In this document: piece by piece, positions 46,642 through 55,093 of the stretch | Position numbering within the stretch: position 1 is the first letter of the stretch | Layout: each line of letters begins with the position of its first letter | Translations under genes and position numbers: made by a program | DNA from: Jiella endophytica | Lineage (GTDB): Bacteria; Pseudomonadota; Alphaproteobacteria; Rhizobiales; Rhizobiaceae | DNA: 64,000 bases | Assembly (NCBI RefSeq): GCF_004519335.1 | Contig: NZ_SOZD01000001.1 | Location: 868,001-932,000, forward strand | Direction: 5' to 3' | Notes under the pieces: model-generated | Told to the model about the DNA's origin: nothing | The model's database searches: none | What the model saw: only the letters and a program-made list of their open reading frames with translations

Positions 46642-47564
46642 GCGGCCACCTCCCCGCCCGCAAGCCGTGCCCTGCGGCGCGGCCGCAGCTTCTCGGTCAG
46701 GGGGCGGGTGACGAGACCTTCCGGACGGAACACCATCATCAGAACGGTGACGAGGCCGAGGATGACGAAGCGCCAGGAATCGTCCGGCGCGCGCACTTCG
46801 CCCTTTATCCCAAACAGGCTTGCGACCGCCTGCTGGAGGTCCGGCAGGAGAATCCGCAGCGCCTCCGGCAACAGCGTGAAGAAGGCGGCGCCGAAGAGCG
46901 GCCCGAAGGCGGTCTGGGTGCCGCCGAGCAGGACAAAGAGCAGGACGTTGATCGATACGAGCGCGTTGAAGGCCTGGATCTCGACATAGGTGAAGGTGTG
47001 GGCATAGAGCCCGCCGGCCAGACCGCAGAGCCCCGCGCCGATCGCGAAGGCCGCGACCTTCACGCCGCGGATATCGACGCCCATCAGATCGGAGACCACC
47101 TCGTCGTCGTGGACGGCGCGCATGACGAGGCCGAAGCGCGTCGACATCAGAAAGAAGACGAAGAGCGTCACGAGGGCGGCGAGGACGATCGGCACGCCGT
47201 AGTCGACGAAGGCCGGCACCGGCAGCCCCATCGCCCCGCCGAGGGTTTCGGAATTGAGGATCAGCCCGGCGACGACTTCGGCAAAGGCGAAGGTGCCGAG
47301 GACGAGATAGACGCCGCGCAGCCTGAGGATCGGAAAGGCGACCAGAAAGCCGACGACACCGGCGACGAGAATCGCCAGCGGCAGGGTCGCGCCGACCGGC
47401 CAGTCGTAATTGTAGGAGAGATAGGCGGCGACATAGGCGCCGAGCGCCTGGAAGCCGGCGCCGCCGAGGTTGAGCTGACCCGTCGCGACCGGCAGGAAGA
47501 TGCCATAGGCGAAGATGACGTTGATCGCCAGAATCGACAGGATGCCCGACCAGTAGCCGCCCAT
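46638..47564 (-). CDS. livM: Branched-chain-type ABC transporter permease (LivM-like)
   Basis: Inner-membrane permease of 308 aa with about nine to ten helices. ATGQLNLGGAGFQALGAYVA and VSDLMGVDIRGVKVAAFAIG fit the LivM family; the latter is the coupling region to the ATPase. LLGGTQTAFGPLFGAAFFTL is the conserved late segment. It shares one base with livH and overlaps livG by four. Confidence 0.93.
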   Translation of the reverse strand: MGGYWSGILSILAINVIFAYGIFLPVATGQLNLGGAGFQALGAYVAAYLSYNYDWPVGATLPLAILVAGVVGFLVAFPILRLRGVYLVLGTFAFAEVVAGLILNSETLGGAMGLPVPAFVDYGVPIVLAALVTLFVFFLMSTRFGLVMRAVHDDEVVSDLMGVDIRGVKVAAFAIGAGLCGLAGGLYAHTFTYVEIQAFNALVSINVLLFVLLGGTQTAFGPLFGAAFFTLLPEALRILLPDLQQAVASLFGIKGEVRAPDDSWRFVILGLVTVLMMVFRPEGLVTRPLTEKLRPRRRARLAGGEVAA

Positions 47565-48481
47565 CAGAGCTTCCCCTTGCCGATGGCGTTATGGCCGAAA
47601 AGCCCCTGCGGACGGACGAACAGGACCAGCAGCAACAGGCCCCACACGGCGACCTGGACGGTGTCGGCGCCGAAATAGTTGATCGTCATCGTCTCGGTGA
47701 GGCCGACGATCAGCCCGCCGGCCACCGCGCCCCAGATCGAGCCGAGGCCGCCGACCACCATGCCGGCGATCGCCTTGGTGCCGACATCGTCGCCCATCGC
47801 CGGCGAGACCTCGCCGTAGTTGATGGCGAAGAGCACCCCGGCCAGCCCGCAGAGGAGGCCGGTGAGGACGAAGACCACCGGTACGATGCGGTTGACGTCG
47901 ACGCCGAGAATGGTGGCGGCATCGGGGTTTTCCGCGATCGCCCGAAGGCCGCGGCCGATGCGGCTGCGCTTCAGGAGAAGGCTGAGCGCGGCGACGATCG
48001 CCAGCACCGCGACGAGACTGACGATTTGCGGCAGCCGCACGAAGAGCCCGCCGATCTCGACGGTGAGATTGGCCTCGGGACCCGGAAAGCGCTGGGAATC
48101 GGTGCCATAGGCGATGCGGACGAGGTTCTCGATGATCAGGAGAAAGCCGAGCGAGGAGACCAGCGGGATCGCATGCTCGGTCGCGTCGCCGTAGCGGGCC
48201 TTGAGATATCGGAAGGTGAAGCGCTCGACGACGAGCGAGGCGAGGATCGCGACGGCGACCGCGACGAGAAGGGCCAGCGGCCAGGGCAGCGGGCCGGACA
48301 GGCCGAATGGCAGACCGCGCTCGGCGAGCGCCCAACCGATCATGCCGGCCAGCATGAACAGCGTCGGGATGGTGAAGTTGAGGAAGTTCAGGATGCCGAT
48401 GGTCAGCGTGAATGCGACGGCAACGGTCACATAGACGCTGCCGAGCATGACGGAATTGACGAGTTGCTGAAGCAGCAGCAT
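47564..48481 (-). CDS. livH: Branched-chain-type ABC transporter permease (LivH-like)
   Basis: Inner-membrane permease of 305 aa and first gene of the livHMGF set. LLLQQLVNSVMLGSVYVTVA starts the typical LivH fold, and AAAILGVDVNRIV-like residues (DAATILGVDVNRIVPVVFVL) form the ATPase contact. GLGSIWGAVAGGLIVGLTE closes the conserved core. Its promoter must lie in the 307-base region shared with the monooxygenase operon, where a TTGTACACAA box is 22 bases upstream of the start. Confidence 0.93.
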   Translation of the reverse strand: MLLLQQLVNSVMLGSVYVTVAVAFTLTIGILNFLNFTIPTLFMLAGMIGWALAERGLPFGLSGPLPWPLALLVAVAVAILASLVVERFTFRYLKARYGDATEHAIPLVSSLGFLLIIENLVRIAYGTDSQRFPGPEANLTVEIGGLFVRLPQIVSLVAVLAIVAALSLLLKRSRIGRGLRAIAENPDAATILGVDVNRIVPVVFVLTGLLCGLAGVLFAINYGEVSPAMGDDVGTKAIAGMVVGGLGSIWGAVAGGLIVGLTETMTINYFGADTVQVAVWGLLLLVLFVRPQGLFGHNAIGKGKL

Positions 48482-48788
48482 CAGCGGGTTCCGCCCGTAC
48501 CATTGTACACAAATTGATCAGACTGCCTTGCCGTTGAGCAATAGGTCCGGACAAGCTGGCAGCCCTGCGGGACGAACCCCAGGCGGCCTTGCCGCCGACA
48601 ACGCAAAACCCCTATCATCGCGGGCATAGCGACATTCTCCATCACGGGTCATCGCCGACATCCGGCGCGGATGTCTGATTATTTGACCAGCCCTAATCAG
48701 AAATCATTTGTTGATTTGACCGGATGTTTTGTACACAATCCGAGTCATCGAGTGGCTTGTCAAGTGGATTGCCGGAGGTGCGGGGACG
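48482..48788. promoter_or_regulatory. Divergent control region of the liv transporter and catabolic operon 1, with two TTGTACACAA boxes
   Basis: TTGTACACAA occurs at 48503-48512 (ATTGTACACAAAT in context) near livH and at 48729-48738 (TTTTGTACACAAT) near the monooxygenase gene, same orientation and 226 bases apart. The box is close to the TTGTATACAA-type palindromes bound by GntR regulators of the FadR/FCD group, and such a regulator is encoded in the rightward operon (51756-52478). The rest of the interval shows an AT-richer stretch around 48680-48740 and no gene. Confidence 0.5.
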
Positions 48789-49991
48789 ATGTCTGACAAT
48801 GCGGAGCGCGTGATCGTCGTGGGCGCCGGCCCGGTCGGGCTGGTGGCCGCCGCCTGCCTCGGCAGCGCCGGGATCCCGGTCACCGTGATCGAGACCAGCG
48901 ACGCCCTGCCGAAGGATCTTCGCGCTTCCACCTTCCACCCGCCGACGCTCGACATGCTCGACCGCTTCGGCCTGTCGAGAAAGCTCGTCGCCCGCGGTCT
49001 CGTCTGCCCGAAATGGCAGTTCCGCGACCGAAAGGAGGGGGTCATCGCCGAATTCGACCTCGGCCGCCTGGAAGGTGAGACCAACCACCCCTACCGGCTG
49101 CAATGCGAGCAGTGGAAGCTGACCGAGCATCTGCGCGAGATGTTCGAGGCGAGCGATGCGGTGGAGCTGCTCTACGGCGTCGAGGGCCTGTCGGTCGAAC
49201 AGTCCGACGACGGCGTGACGCTGAGCGTGCGCCATCCGGACGGCTCGACCGGAGAGATGAAGGCGCGCTACCTGATCGCCTGCGACGGCGCCCGCAGCAA
49301 TGTCCGCAAATCCCTCGGCATTGCCTTCGATGGCCTGACCATTCCGGAGATCTTCCTGTCGATGTCGACGGAGTTCGCCTTCGACGAGGCGATCCCGGAT
49401 CTCGCGCCGATCGCCTATCTCACCGATCCGAGCGAATGGGCGGTGCTCTTGCGCACGCCCTCGCTCTGGCGGGTGCTGCTGCCCACCGATCCCGGCCTCA
49501 CCGATGCCGAGATCAAGGCCCCGGAGGTGATGGAGGCCCGGCTGCAGAAGCTCTGTCCCAAGCCCGGCGCCTACGACGTCGTCCATGCGACCGCCTACCG
49601 GGTGCATCAGCGCGTCGCCGCCTCCTATGTCGCCGGCCGGGTGTTCCTTGCCGGCGATTCCGCCCATCTCAACAATCCGCTCGGCGGCATGGGCATGAAT
49701 GGCGGCATCCACGACGCGGTGAACCTCACCGACAAGCTCGCCGCCGTCTGGCACGGCGCGCCGCTGGAGACGCTCGGCCGCTACGAGCGCCAGCGCCGCA
49801 AGGTGGCGATCGACACGGTGCAGGCGCAGTCGCTGCGCAACCGGGCGATCATGGCCGAGAACGACCCGGAAGCCCGCAGGGCCCATCACGACGACCTGCG
49901 CGCCATCGCCGCCGATCCTGAGCGCCACAAGGCCTATGTCATGCGCTCGTCGATGCTGCAGTCGCTGAAGGAGCTCGAAGAGGTCGCCTGA
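48789..49991 (+). CDS. FAD-dependent class A monooxygenase
   Basis: Flavoprotein hydroxylase of 400 aa, first gene of catabolic operon 1. The FAD fingerprints are all present: VIVVGAGPVGLVAAACLGSA (dinucleotide fold), the DG motif in LIACDGARSNVRKSLGI, and the GD motif in VFLAGDSAHLNNPLGGMGMN. This group adds an OH to (hetero)aromatic rings using NAD(P)H and oxygen, and a few members also open N-heterocyclic rings. Its opening resembles the MhpA/hydroxyphenylpropionate hydroxylase branch, though it is shorter at the C-terminus. The 20-codon extension to 48729 lacks a ribosome site and is rejected. Substrate unknown. Confidence 0.88.
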   Translation: MSDNAERVIVVGAGPVGLVAAACLGSAGIPVTVIETSDALPKDLRASTFHPPTLDMLDRFGLSRKLVARGLVCPKWQFRDRKEGVIAEFDLGRLEGETNHPYRLQCEQWKLTEHLREMFEASDAVELLYGVEGLSVEQSDDGVTLSVRHPDGSTGEMKARYLIACDGARSNVRKSLGIAFDGLTIPEIFLSMSTEFAFDEAIPDLAPIAYLTDPSEWAVLLRTPSLWRVLLPTDPGLTDAEIKAPEVMEARLQKLCPKPGAYDVVHATAYRVHQRVAASYVAGRVFLAGDSAHLNNPLGGMGMNGGIHDAVNLTDKLAAVWHGAPLETLGRYERQRRKVAIDTVQAQSLRNRAIMAENDPEARRAHHDDLRAIAADPERHKAYVMRSSMLQSLKELEEVA

Positions 49992-50051
49992 CCGCCCGGC
50001 CGTCTTCCGGCTCCGGCCTCATTCCACCCTCGTCTCGAAGGATCCTGAACA

Positions 50052-50798
50052 ATGACGGACAGCCTCGGCTATCGAATGAAATTCGGCGTCATCGCGCCCT
50101 CGACCAACACCTCGGTGCAGCCGGAATTCGACGCCATGCGCCCGGTCGGCGTCACCAACCACTTCTCACGCATCATCATCCCGGACGATCCGGTGAATTC
50201 CGACGAGGACTTCAACGAACTCGTCATGCGCATCCGCGCCGCGACCATGGACGCGATCGACGCGGTGAAGACCTGCTCGCCCGGCGCAATGATCATGGGC
50301 ATGTCGGCCGAGACCTTCTGGGACGGCAAGGAGCGCGCCGATACGCTCAAGGCCCAGGTGGAGGAACGCGCCGGCATGAACGTCGCGATGGGCTCGGATG
50401 CCTGCCAGGCGGCGCTGTCGAAGTTCGGCGACATCAAGCGCATCGCCGTCGTCACCCCCTACATGCCGATCGGCGACGAACAGGTCCGCAAGTTCTTTAC
50501 CGACTGCGGCTACGAGGTCGTCCAGGTGCTCGGGCTGAAATGCAAGAGCCCGATGCTGATCGCCCACGAGACCGAGCAGACGCTGCGCGACGCCATCATC
50601 GCGGTGAACGACCCGTCGGTGGAGGCGATCGTCCAGGCCGGCACCAATCTCGCCATGGCCCGGGTCGGCGCCATCGCCGAGTTCTGGCTGGACAAGCCGG
50701 TGATCGCCATCAACACCGCGACCTACTGGCATGCGCTCAGGATGAACGGCATCGAGGACAAGGTGCAGGGCTTCGGCTCGCTCCTCACCCATCACTGA
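50052..50798 (+). CDS. Asp/Glu racemase-superfamily (maleate isomerase/arylmalonate decarboxylase-like) protein lacking both catalytic cysteines
   Basis: Soluble protein of 248 aa with the two-domain Asp/Glu racemase fold. KFGVIAPSTNTSVQPEFDAM is the family N-terminus. At the two active-site positions, where isomerases and racemases have Cys, it has MIMGMSAETFWDG (residues 81-92) and IVQAGTNLAMA (194-204), so neither Cys is present. The first site resembles the Gly-Thr-Ser oxyanion loop of arylmalonate decarboxylase (MGTSxSF type), but that enzyme keeps the second Cys. A proton-transfer isomerase is therefore unlikely; a decarboxylase, hydrolase or binding role is open. The Cys-containing paralogue at 55094 makes the contrast clear. 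Confidence 0.82.
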   Translation: MTDSLGYRMKFGVIAPSTNTSVQPEFDAMRPVGVTNHFSRIIIPDDPVNSDEDFNELVMRIRAATMDAIDAVKTCSPGAMIMGMSAETFWDGKERADTLKAQVEERAGMNVAMGSDACQAALSKFGDIKRIAVVTPYMPIGDEQVRKFFTDCGYEVVQVLGLKCKSPMLIAHETEQTLRDAIIAVNDPSVEAIVQAGTNLAMARVGAIAEFWLDKPVIAINTATYWHALRMNGIEDKVQGFGSLLTHH

Positions 50799-50814
50799 GC
50801 GGCGGGCAGATCCC

Positions 50815-51762
50815 ATGCGTTACGACTACGTCTCCTTCCCCGCCCGCAAGCCGCTCGTCTGGCCGAACGGCAAGCGGCTCGCCGTCATCCTGACGATCAA
50901 TTTCGAATATTGGGACAAGGTCCAGGATTCCGAAAAGCCCTACTATCCCGGCGGCCCCGGCATCGTCGGCGGCAATCTGCCCGGCAATGTCTATGACAAT
51001 CCCAACTTCACTTGGCGCGAATACGGCCAAAGGGTCGGCGTCTGGCGGATGCTCGACGTCTTCGACCAGGAGAACGTTCCGGCGAGCTGCACCATGAACG
51101 CCAAGATGGCGGTCGAGCGGCCGGAGGTGATCCGTGCCGCAATCGACCGGGGCTGGGAGATCGTCGCCCACAACTACGTCCAGGACGAGCTTCTCACCGA
51201 CTACATGTTCGACGAGGCGGCCGAGCGCGACGTCATCCGCCGGACCCTCGACATCTACGCGGAGAGCGTCGGCAGGAAGGCCAGAGGCTGGCTGTCGAGC
51301 TCGCTCCGCTCGACGCTGAACACCATCGACATCCTCGCCGAGGAAGGCCTTCTGTTCATCACCGACCTTCTCAACGACGACCAGCCCTATCTGGTCGAGA
51401 CGCGCTCAGGAAAACCCATGGTGTCGGTCTCCTATACCTCCGAGGTCAACGACTTCTCGTTCCTGCGCCAGGGGCTGACGGCGGAAACCGGCCTTGAGAT
51501 GTTCAAGGAGGGCTTCGACTGGCTGCGGGAGGAAAGCCGGTCCAGCGGCCGATTCATGAATATCGGCCTGCATCCGCATGTCATCGGCCAGCCCTTCCGG
51601 ATCCGGGCGCTGCGCGACTTCATCCGCTATGCCAAACAGTTCGACGACGTCTGGTTCGCGACACGGGAGGAGATCGCGGCGTGGTATCTCGACCACCATC
51701 ACGAGCACATCGATCCGCGCGGCCAGGCGGCCGCCGCGGGCCGGGGGAGCGTCTCATGCTGA
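50815..51762 (+). CDS. Polysaccharide-deacetylase-fold hydrolase (PuuE/cyclic-amide hydrolase-like)
   Basis: Soluble NodB-fold protein of 315 aa without a signal peptide, so a cell-wall substrate is unlikely. AVILTINFEYWDKVQ, EYGQRVGVWRMLDVF, MAVERPEVIRAAIDRGWEIV followed by AHNYVQDE, and FMNIGLHPHVIGQPFR match the PuuE allantoinase/peptidoglycan-deacetylase-like branch that hydrolyses cyclic amides or amides in small molecules. It lies 16 bases after the racemase-family gene and overlaps the following GntR gene, so it belongs to the catabolic operon. A role opening a cyclic amide or imide intermediate is inference. Confidence 0.85.
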   Translation: MRYDYVSFPARKPLVWPNGKRLAVILTINFEYWDKVQDSEKPYYPGGPGIVGGNLPGNVYDNPNFTWREYGQRVGVWRMLDVFDQENVPASCTMNAKMAVERPEVIRAAIDRGWEIVAHNYVQDELLTDYMFDEAAERDVIRRTLDIYAESVGRKARGWLSSSLRSTLNTIDILAEEGLLFITDLLNDDQPYLVETRSGKPMVSVSYTSEVNDFSFLRQGLTAETGLEMFKEGFDWLREESRSSGRFMNIGLHPHVIGQPFRIRALRDFIRYAKQFDDVWFATREEIAAWYLDHHHEHIDPRGQAAAAGRGSVSC

Positions 51763-52478
51763 GGCTGGTCGAGCCGGGCGACCCCGGCGGCCGGCGGTCG
51801 CTGGCCGAGGAGCTCGACGGCGAAGGCATCGAACGGCCGGCCGAGCGCGCCTATCAGGGGATCCGCCGGGCGATCCTGCGCGGCGAACTTCCGGCCGGAT
51901 CGCATCTCGGCGAGGAGGCGCTGGCGAAGATGACGGGCACCAGCCGCACGCCGGTGCGCGAGGCGCTGCGCCGGCTGGTCGGCGAGGGTCTCGCCCGGGC
52001 CAACCAGCGGCATCGCTTCGTCGCTGACTTCTCCTTCGAGGAAGTCTCAATCGTCTTCGAGATCCGCGCGAGGCTCGAGAGCTACGCGGCGCGCATCGCC
52101 GCCGCCGCCGTCACTGCCGAGGAGCTCGAACAATTGGAGCGGATCGTCGATGCGATCGACGAGATCGGCCCCGGCGCCGGCGATGCCGGTCTGAAGCGCT
52201 TCGTCGCGCTGAACACCCGCTTCCATGCCGCGATCATCGGCGCCACACACTCCACCCAGATGCAGACGCTCAGCGCCCAGGCGCTGTCCCTGCCGCTCGA
52301 ACTCATCAAGCAGTTCGTCTGGGAGCAGCGGGTCAACATCGCCCGGTCCAACGACCAGCACCGCGACATCGTCGCCGCCCTGCGGGCCCGCAACGCCGAC
52401 TGGGCCGAAGCTGCGATGAGCGGCCATATCCTGTCGACGCGCCCGGCGCCGAAGCCGCAGGGCGGCAGCGGGCGATGA
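51756..52478 (+). CDS. GntR-family regulator, FadR/FCD subgroup
   Basis: Transcription factor of 240 aa from ATG 51756 (GGAG upstream, overlapping the deacetylase gene). The winged helix is AYQGIRRAILRGELPAGSHL through TSRTPVREALRRLVGEGLAR. The C-terminal all-helical FCD domain (IVFEIRARLESYAARIAA, FHAAIIGATHS, DQHRDIVAALRARNADWAEA) binds small organic acids through conserved His and Asp residues. It is encoded inside the operon it probably controls. The TTGTACACAA boxes in the 48482-48788 region are its best candidate operators. Confidence 0.9.
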   Translation: MLRLVEPGDPGGRRSLAEELDGEGIERPAERAYQGIRRAILRGELPAGSHLGEEALAKMTGTSRTPVREALRRLVGEGLARANQRHRFVADFSFEEVSIVFEIRARLESYAARIAAAAVTAEELEQLERIVDAIDEIGPGAGDAGLKRFVALNTRFHAAIIGATHSTQMQTLSAQALSLPLELIKQFVWEQRVNIARSNDQHRDIVAALRARNADWAEAAMSGHILSTRPAPKPQGGSGR

Positions 52479-53299
52479 GCAGCCATCCGTCGCTCGCCGG
52501 CCGTGTCGTCGTCGTCACCGGCAGCTCGCGCGGCCTCGGCCGCGAAATGGCGCTGGAGCTTGCAGGTCACGGCGCGCTGCTGGTCATCACCGGCGCCGCC
52601 GAGACGCCGGAACTCGCGGCCACGGCCGAGGAGATCGGCGCGGACCGGGCGCTGGCGCTCGCCGCCGACGTCTGCGACCCCGCCGCCGCCGAAGCTGTCG
52701 TCGCGGCGGCCGAAGCGCGCTTCGGCCGGGTCGACGTCCTCGTCAACAATGCCGGGCGCGGCATGCGGCTCGTCAGCGAGACCTTCAACAGCCAGCCGAC
52801 GAACTTCTGGGAGGTCTCGCCCGAGGCCTGGAAGACGATCGTCGACATCAATGTCAACGGCGCCTTCAACATGGCGAGGGCCGCAACGCCGGGGATGATC
52901 TCCCGCGGCTTCGGCAGGATCGTCAATATCTCGACCTCGGACATCACCATGGTGCGCCGCGGCTACTCGCCCTACGGCCCATCCAAGGCGGCGCTCGAGG
53001 CGGCATCGCGGGTCTGGGCCGCCGATCTCGCCGGCACCGGCGTCACCGTCAATGTCTATCTGCCGGGCGGCGCGGCAGATACCGACCTGTTGCCGCCCGG
53101 ACCCGGCAAGAAGGGCGCCGACGGCAACCTCCTGCCGGCCGCGATCATGCGGCGGGCAATCTGCTGGCTCGCCTCGGACGCTTCGAGCGCCGTCACCGGC
53201 GCACGCTTCATCGCGCGAAACTGGGACCCGGCGCTGCCGGACGACGAAGCCGCCGCGGCGGCCCGCATTGCCGGCGTCGATCGCCCGGCGATCATGTGA
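52475..53299 (+). CDS. Short-chain dehydrogenase/reductase
   Basis: NAD(P)-dependent oxidoreductase of 274 aa. The cofactor loop is VVVVTGSSRGLGREMAL, NNAG is present at VDVLVNNAGRG, and the catalytic Ser and YxxxK lie in ISTSD and YSPYGPSKAALEA. The protein overlaps the GntR gene by four bases. The C-terminus is slightly extended (RIAGVDRPAIM). It presumably oxidises an alcohol or reduces a ketone intermediate of operon 1. Confidence 0.92.
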   Translation: MSSHPSLAGRVVVVTGSSRGLGREMALELAGHGALLVITGAAETPELAATAEEIGADRALALAADVCDPAAAEAVVAAAEARFGRVDVLVNNAGRGMRLVSETFNSQPTNFWEVSPEAWKTIVDINVNGAFNMARAATPGMISRGFGRIVNISTSDITMVRRGYSPYGPSKAALEAASRVWAADLAGTGVTVNVYLPGGAADTDLLPPGPGKKGADGNLLPAAIMRRAICWLASDASSAVTGARFIARNWDPALPDDEAAAAARIAGVDRPAIM

Positions 53300-53307
53300 G
53301 GAGAACG

Positions 53308-54183
53308 ATGCTCAATCTCGGCGCCGCGACCCTCGAGAAGATCGTCGATATCGATCCCTTCGTCCTGCCTGCCGATCTGCTGTTGCCCGGCTGCGACCTC
53401 CGAGAACTCGCCAACCACGCGGATCTCCTGGCGCCAGATCATGTCGACTTCGCCGCGCCGGCAATCCTCCTTAGCCTGCACAGCTTCGTCCTTCGGATCG
53501 CCGGGCGCATCGTCCTGATCGACAGCTGCGTCGGCGAGGACAAGCCGCGCCCCCGCCGCGCCGACTGGCACCAACGCAAGGGCACCGGTTATCTCGACCG
53601 CCTCGGGGCGGCGGGGCTGACGCCGGCCGATGTCGACATCGTCCTATGCACCCATCTTCATGCCGATCACGTCGGCTGGAACACAAAACGCGAGGACGGC
53701 CGCTGGGTGCCGACCTTTCCGAATGCCCGTTATGTCATCGGCCGTCGCGAGCTCGACCACTGGGAAGCGGCCGAGCGCGAGGCGCCCGGCAGCCACAATC
53801 ATGGTGCCTTTGCCGACAGCGTGCTGCCGGTGATCGAGGCCGGGCTGGTCGAGCGGGTCGATGACGGTGTCTCGCTGTTTTCAGGCGCCGAGATCGTGCC
53901 TCTCGCCGGCCATTCGCCGGGGCAGATCGGCCTCGACCTTCGCTCTCGCGACGGCCATCACGCGCTGTTCTGCGGCGACGCGATCCACTCGCCGGTCCAG
54001 GTGTTCCGTCCGCACTGGAGCAGCCGCTTCTGTTTCGACAAGGCCGCTGCGGGACGGCTGCGCCAGTCCCTTCTCGAACGCGCGGCAGAGGACGATACGC
54101 TCCTTCTGCCCGCCCATCTTCGCGGCGCCTGCGGCATGCGGATCGTGCCGGACAGAGATGGCTTCCGCCCGCTGATGGTGTGA
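53308..54183 (+). CDS. Metallo-beta-lactamase-fold hydrolase (lactonase-like)
   Basis: Soluble zinc hydrolase of 291 aa from ATG 53308 (GAGGAG upstream); a GTG at 53296 overlapping the SDR stop is less likely. The metal motif is THLHADHVGW (His116, His118, Asp120, His121), followed by LAGHSPGQIGLDLRS and FCGDAIHSPVQVF, as in dinuclear zinc lactonases such as AHL lactonase and 4-pyridoxolactonase. There is no export signal. As the last gene of operon 1 it may hydrolyse a lactone or ester intermediate. It converges with the GntR/UTRA regulator. Confidence 0.88.
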   Translation: MLNLGAATLEKIVDIDPFVLPADLLLPGCDLRELANHADLLAPDHVDFAAPAILLSLHSFVLRIAGRIVLIDSCVGEDKPRPRRADWHQRKGTGYLDRLGAAGLTPADVDIVLCTHLHADHVGWNTKREDGRWVPTFPNARYVIGRRELDHWEAAEREAPGSHNHGAFADSVLPVIEAGLVERVDDGVSLFSGAEIVPLAGHSPGQIGLDLRSRDGHHALFCGDAIHSPVQVFRPHWSSRFCFDKAAAGRLRQSLLERAAEDDTLLLPAHLRGACGMRIVPDRDGFRPLMV

Positions 54184-54189
54184 GAGGTC

Positions 54190-54978
54190 TCACTCCTGCG
54201 GCTGGCGGCCGCGGCGGATGCGCATCTTGTAGGTCATCTGGTCGGCCGAGTGCCAGTTGAACGAGGCGATCAGCACGCCGGCGGCGGTGACGTAGCGGCG
54301 CAGCAGCTGCAGCGACAACGCGCCGTTCGGGAGGCCAAGCTGGCGGGAGATCGCCTGCGGCATCACCAAAGCGCGGATCTCCTGCTGTGTCTCCTCGATC
54401 GCCTCGCGCGAATGCCTCTCGAGAAGATCGAAAAACGGCCCCTGATGGTCGGAAAACTGCGGGATCAGCGCCTCGAAACGCTCCGGCACGAAGCTCTCGA
54501 TATAGCAGATCGGCCGCCCGCCCGGCCCCGTCCAGCGGACGCCGTCGACGCGGATCCAGCGCTCCCCGGCCCTGCCGCCGACCCGCTCCGCCAGTTCGGC
54601 GTCGAGGCTCACCGGCTGATGGCCGAGGACCACCATGTAGGTGTCGACGGCGACCTGGAAGAGCTCCTGCAGCGACTCGAAGGACTGGTAGTAGCGCACC
54701 TGCGGCCGCGCCGAGACGACCCGTGTCCCCATGCCCTGGCGGCGCTCGACATACCCGTCCTCGGTGAGGCAGCGCAGCGCCTCGCGCACGGTGAAGCGGC
54801 TGGTGGCAAATTCCTGGCCGAGCTCGGTCTCCGTCGGCATCAGTGCCCCGACCGGATAGGTGCCCGCCTCGATCCGGCCGGCGAGTTCGCGGTGGATACG
54901 CAGATAGCGCGGCGCCGCCTCGTCGGGCGAAATCGCCGCCGCTTCCGCCGGTTCGCTCGGTTTCACTGTCCGGGCCAT
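54190..54978 (-). CDS. GntR-family regulator, HutC/UTRA subgroup
   Basis: Transcription factor of about 262 aa. The N-terminal winged helix is YLRIHRELAGRIEAGTYPVG with TSRFTVREALRCLTEDGYVE. The C-terminal UTRA effector domain includes ERWIRVDGVRWTGPGGRPIC and YIESFVPERFEALIP. ATG 54978 is chosen (GGAG eight bases upstream); GTG 55026 would run into the operator-like site at 55028. It is divergent from catabolic operon 2, its obvious target, and a matching site at 40134 suggests a wider regulon. Confidence 0.9.
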   Translation of the reverse strand: MARTVKPSEPAEAAAISPDEAAPRYLRIHRELAGRIEAGTYPVGALMPTETELGQEFATSRFTVREALRCLTEDGYVERRQGMGTRVVSARPQVRYYQSFESLQELFQVAVDTYMVVLGHQPVSLDAELAERVGGRAGERWIRVDGVRWTGPGGRPICYIESFVPERFEALIPQFSDHQGPFFDLLERHSREAIEETQQEIRALVMPQAISRQLGLPNGALSLQLLRRYVTAAGVLIASFNWHSADQMTYKMRIRRGRQPQE

Positions 54979-55027
54979 CGCCTCGCTCTCCGCGCCTTCA
55001 TCCTGTCGCCTGCTCTGCCTCGCCACG

Positions 55028-55043
55028 ATTTATCTGGACAAAT
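55028..55043. promoter_or_regulatory. Operator-like palindrome between GntR/UTRA gene and operon 2
   Basis: ATTTATCTGGACAAAT is a 16-bp palindrome with one arm mismatch (consensus ATTTGTC-NN-GACAAAT). It is placed to control both divergent promoters and allow autoregulation. Related sites lie at 40134 and 39989. Confidence 0.5.
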
Positions 55044-55093
55044 ACGCAAGTGGCGTGGCAACTGGTCTTTAACAACCGTCAGCGTCCAAGCCA

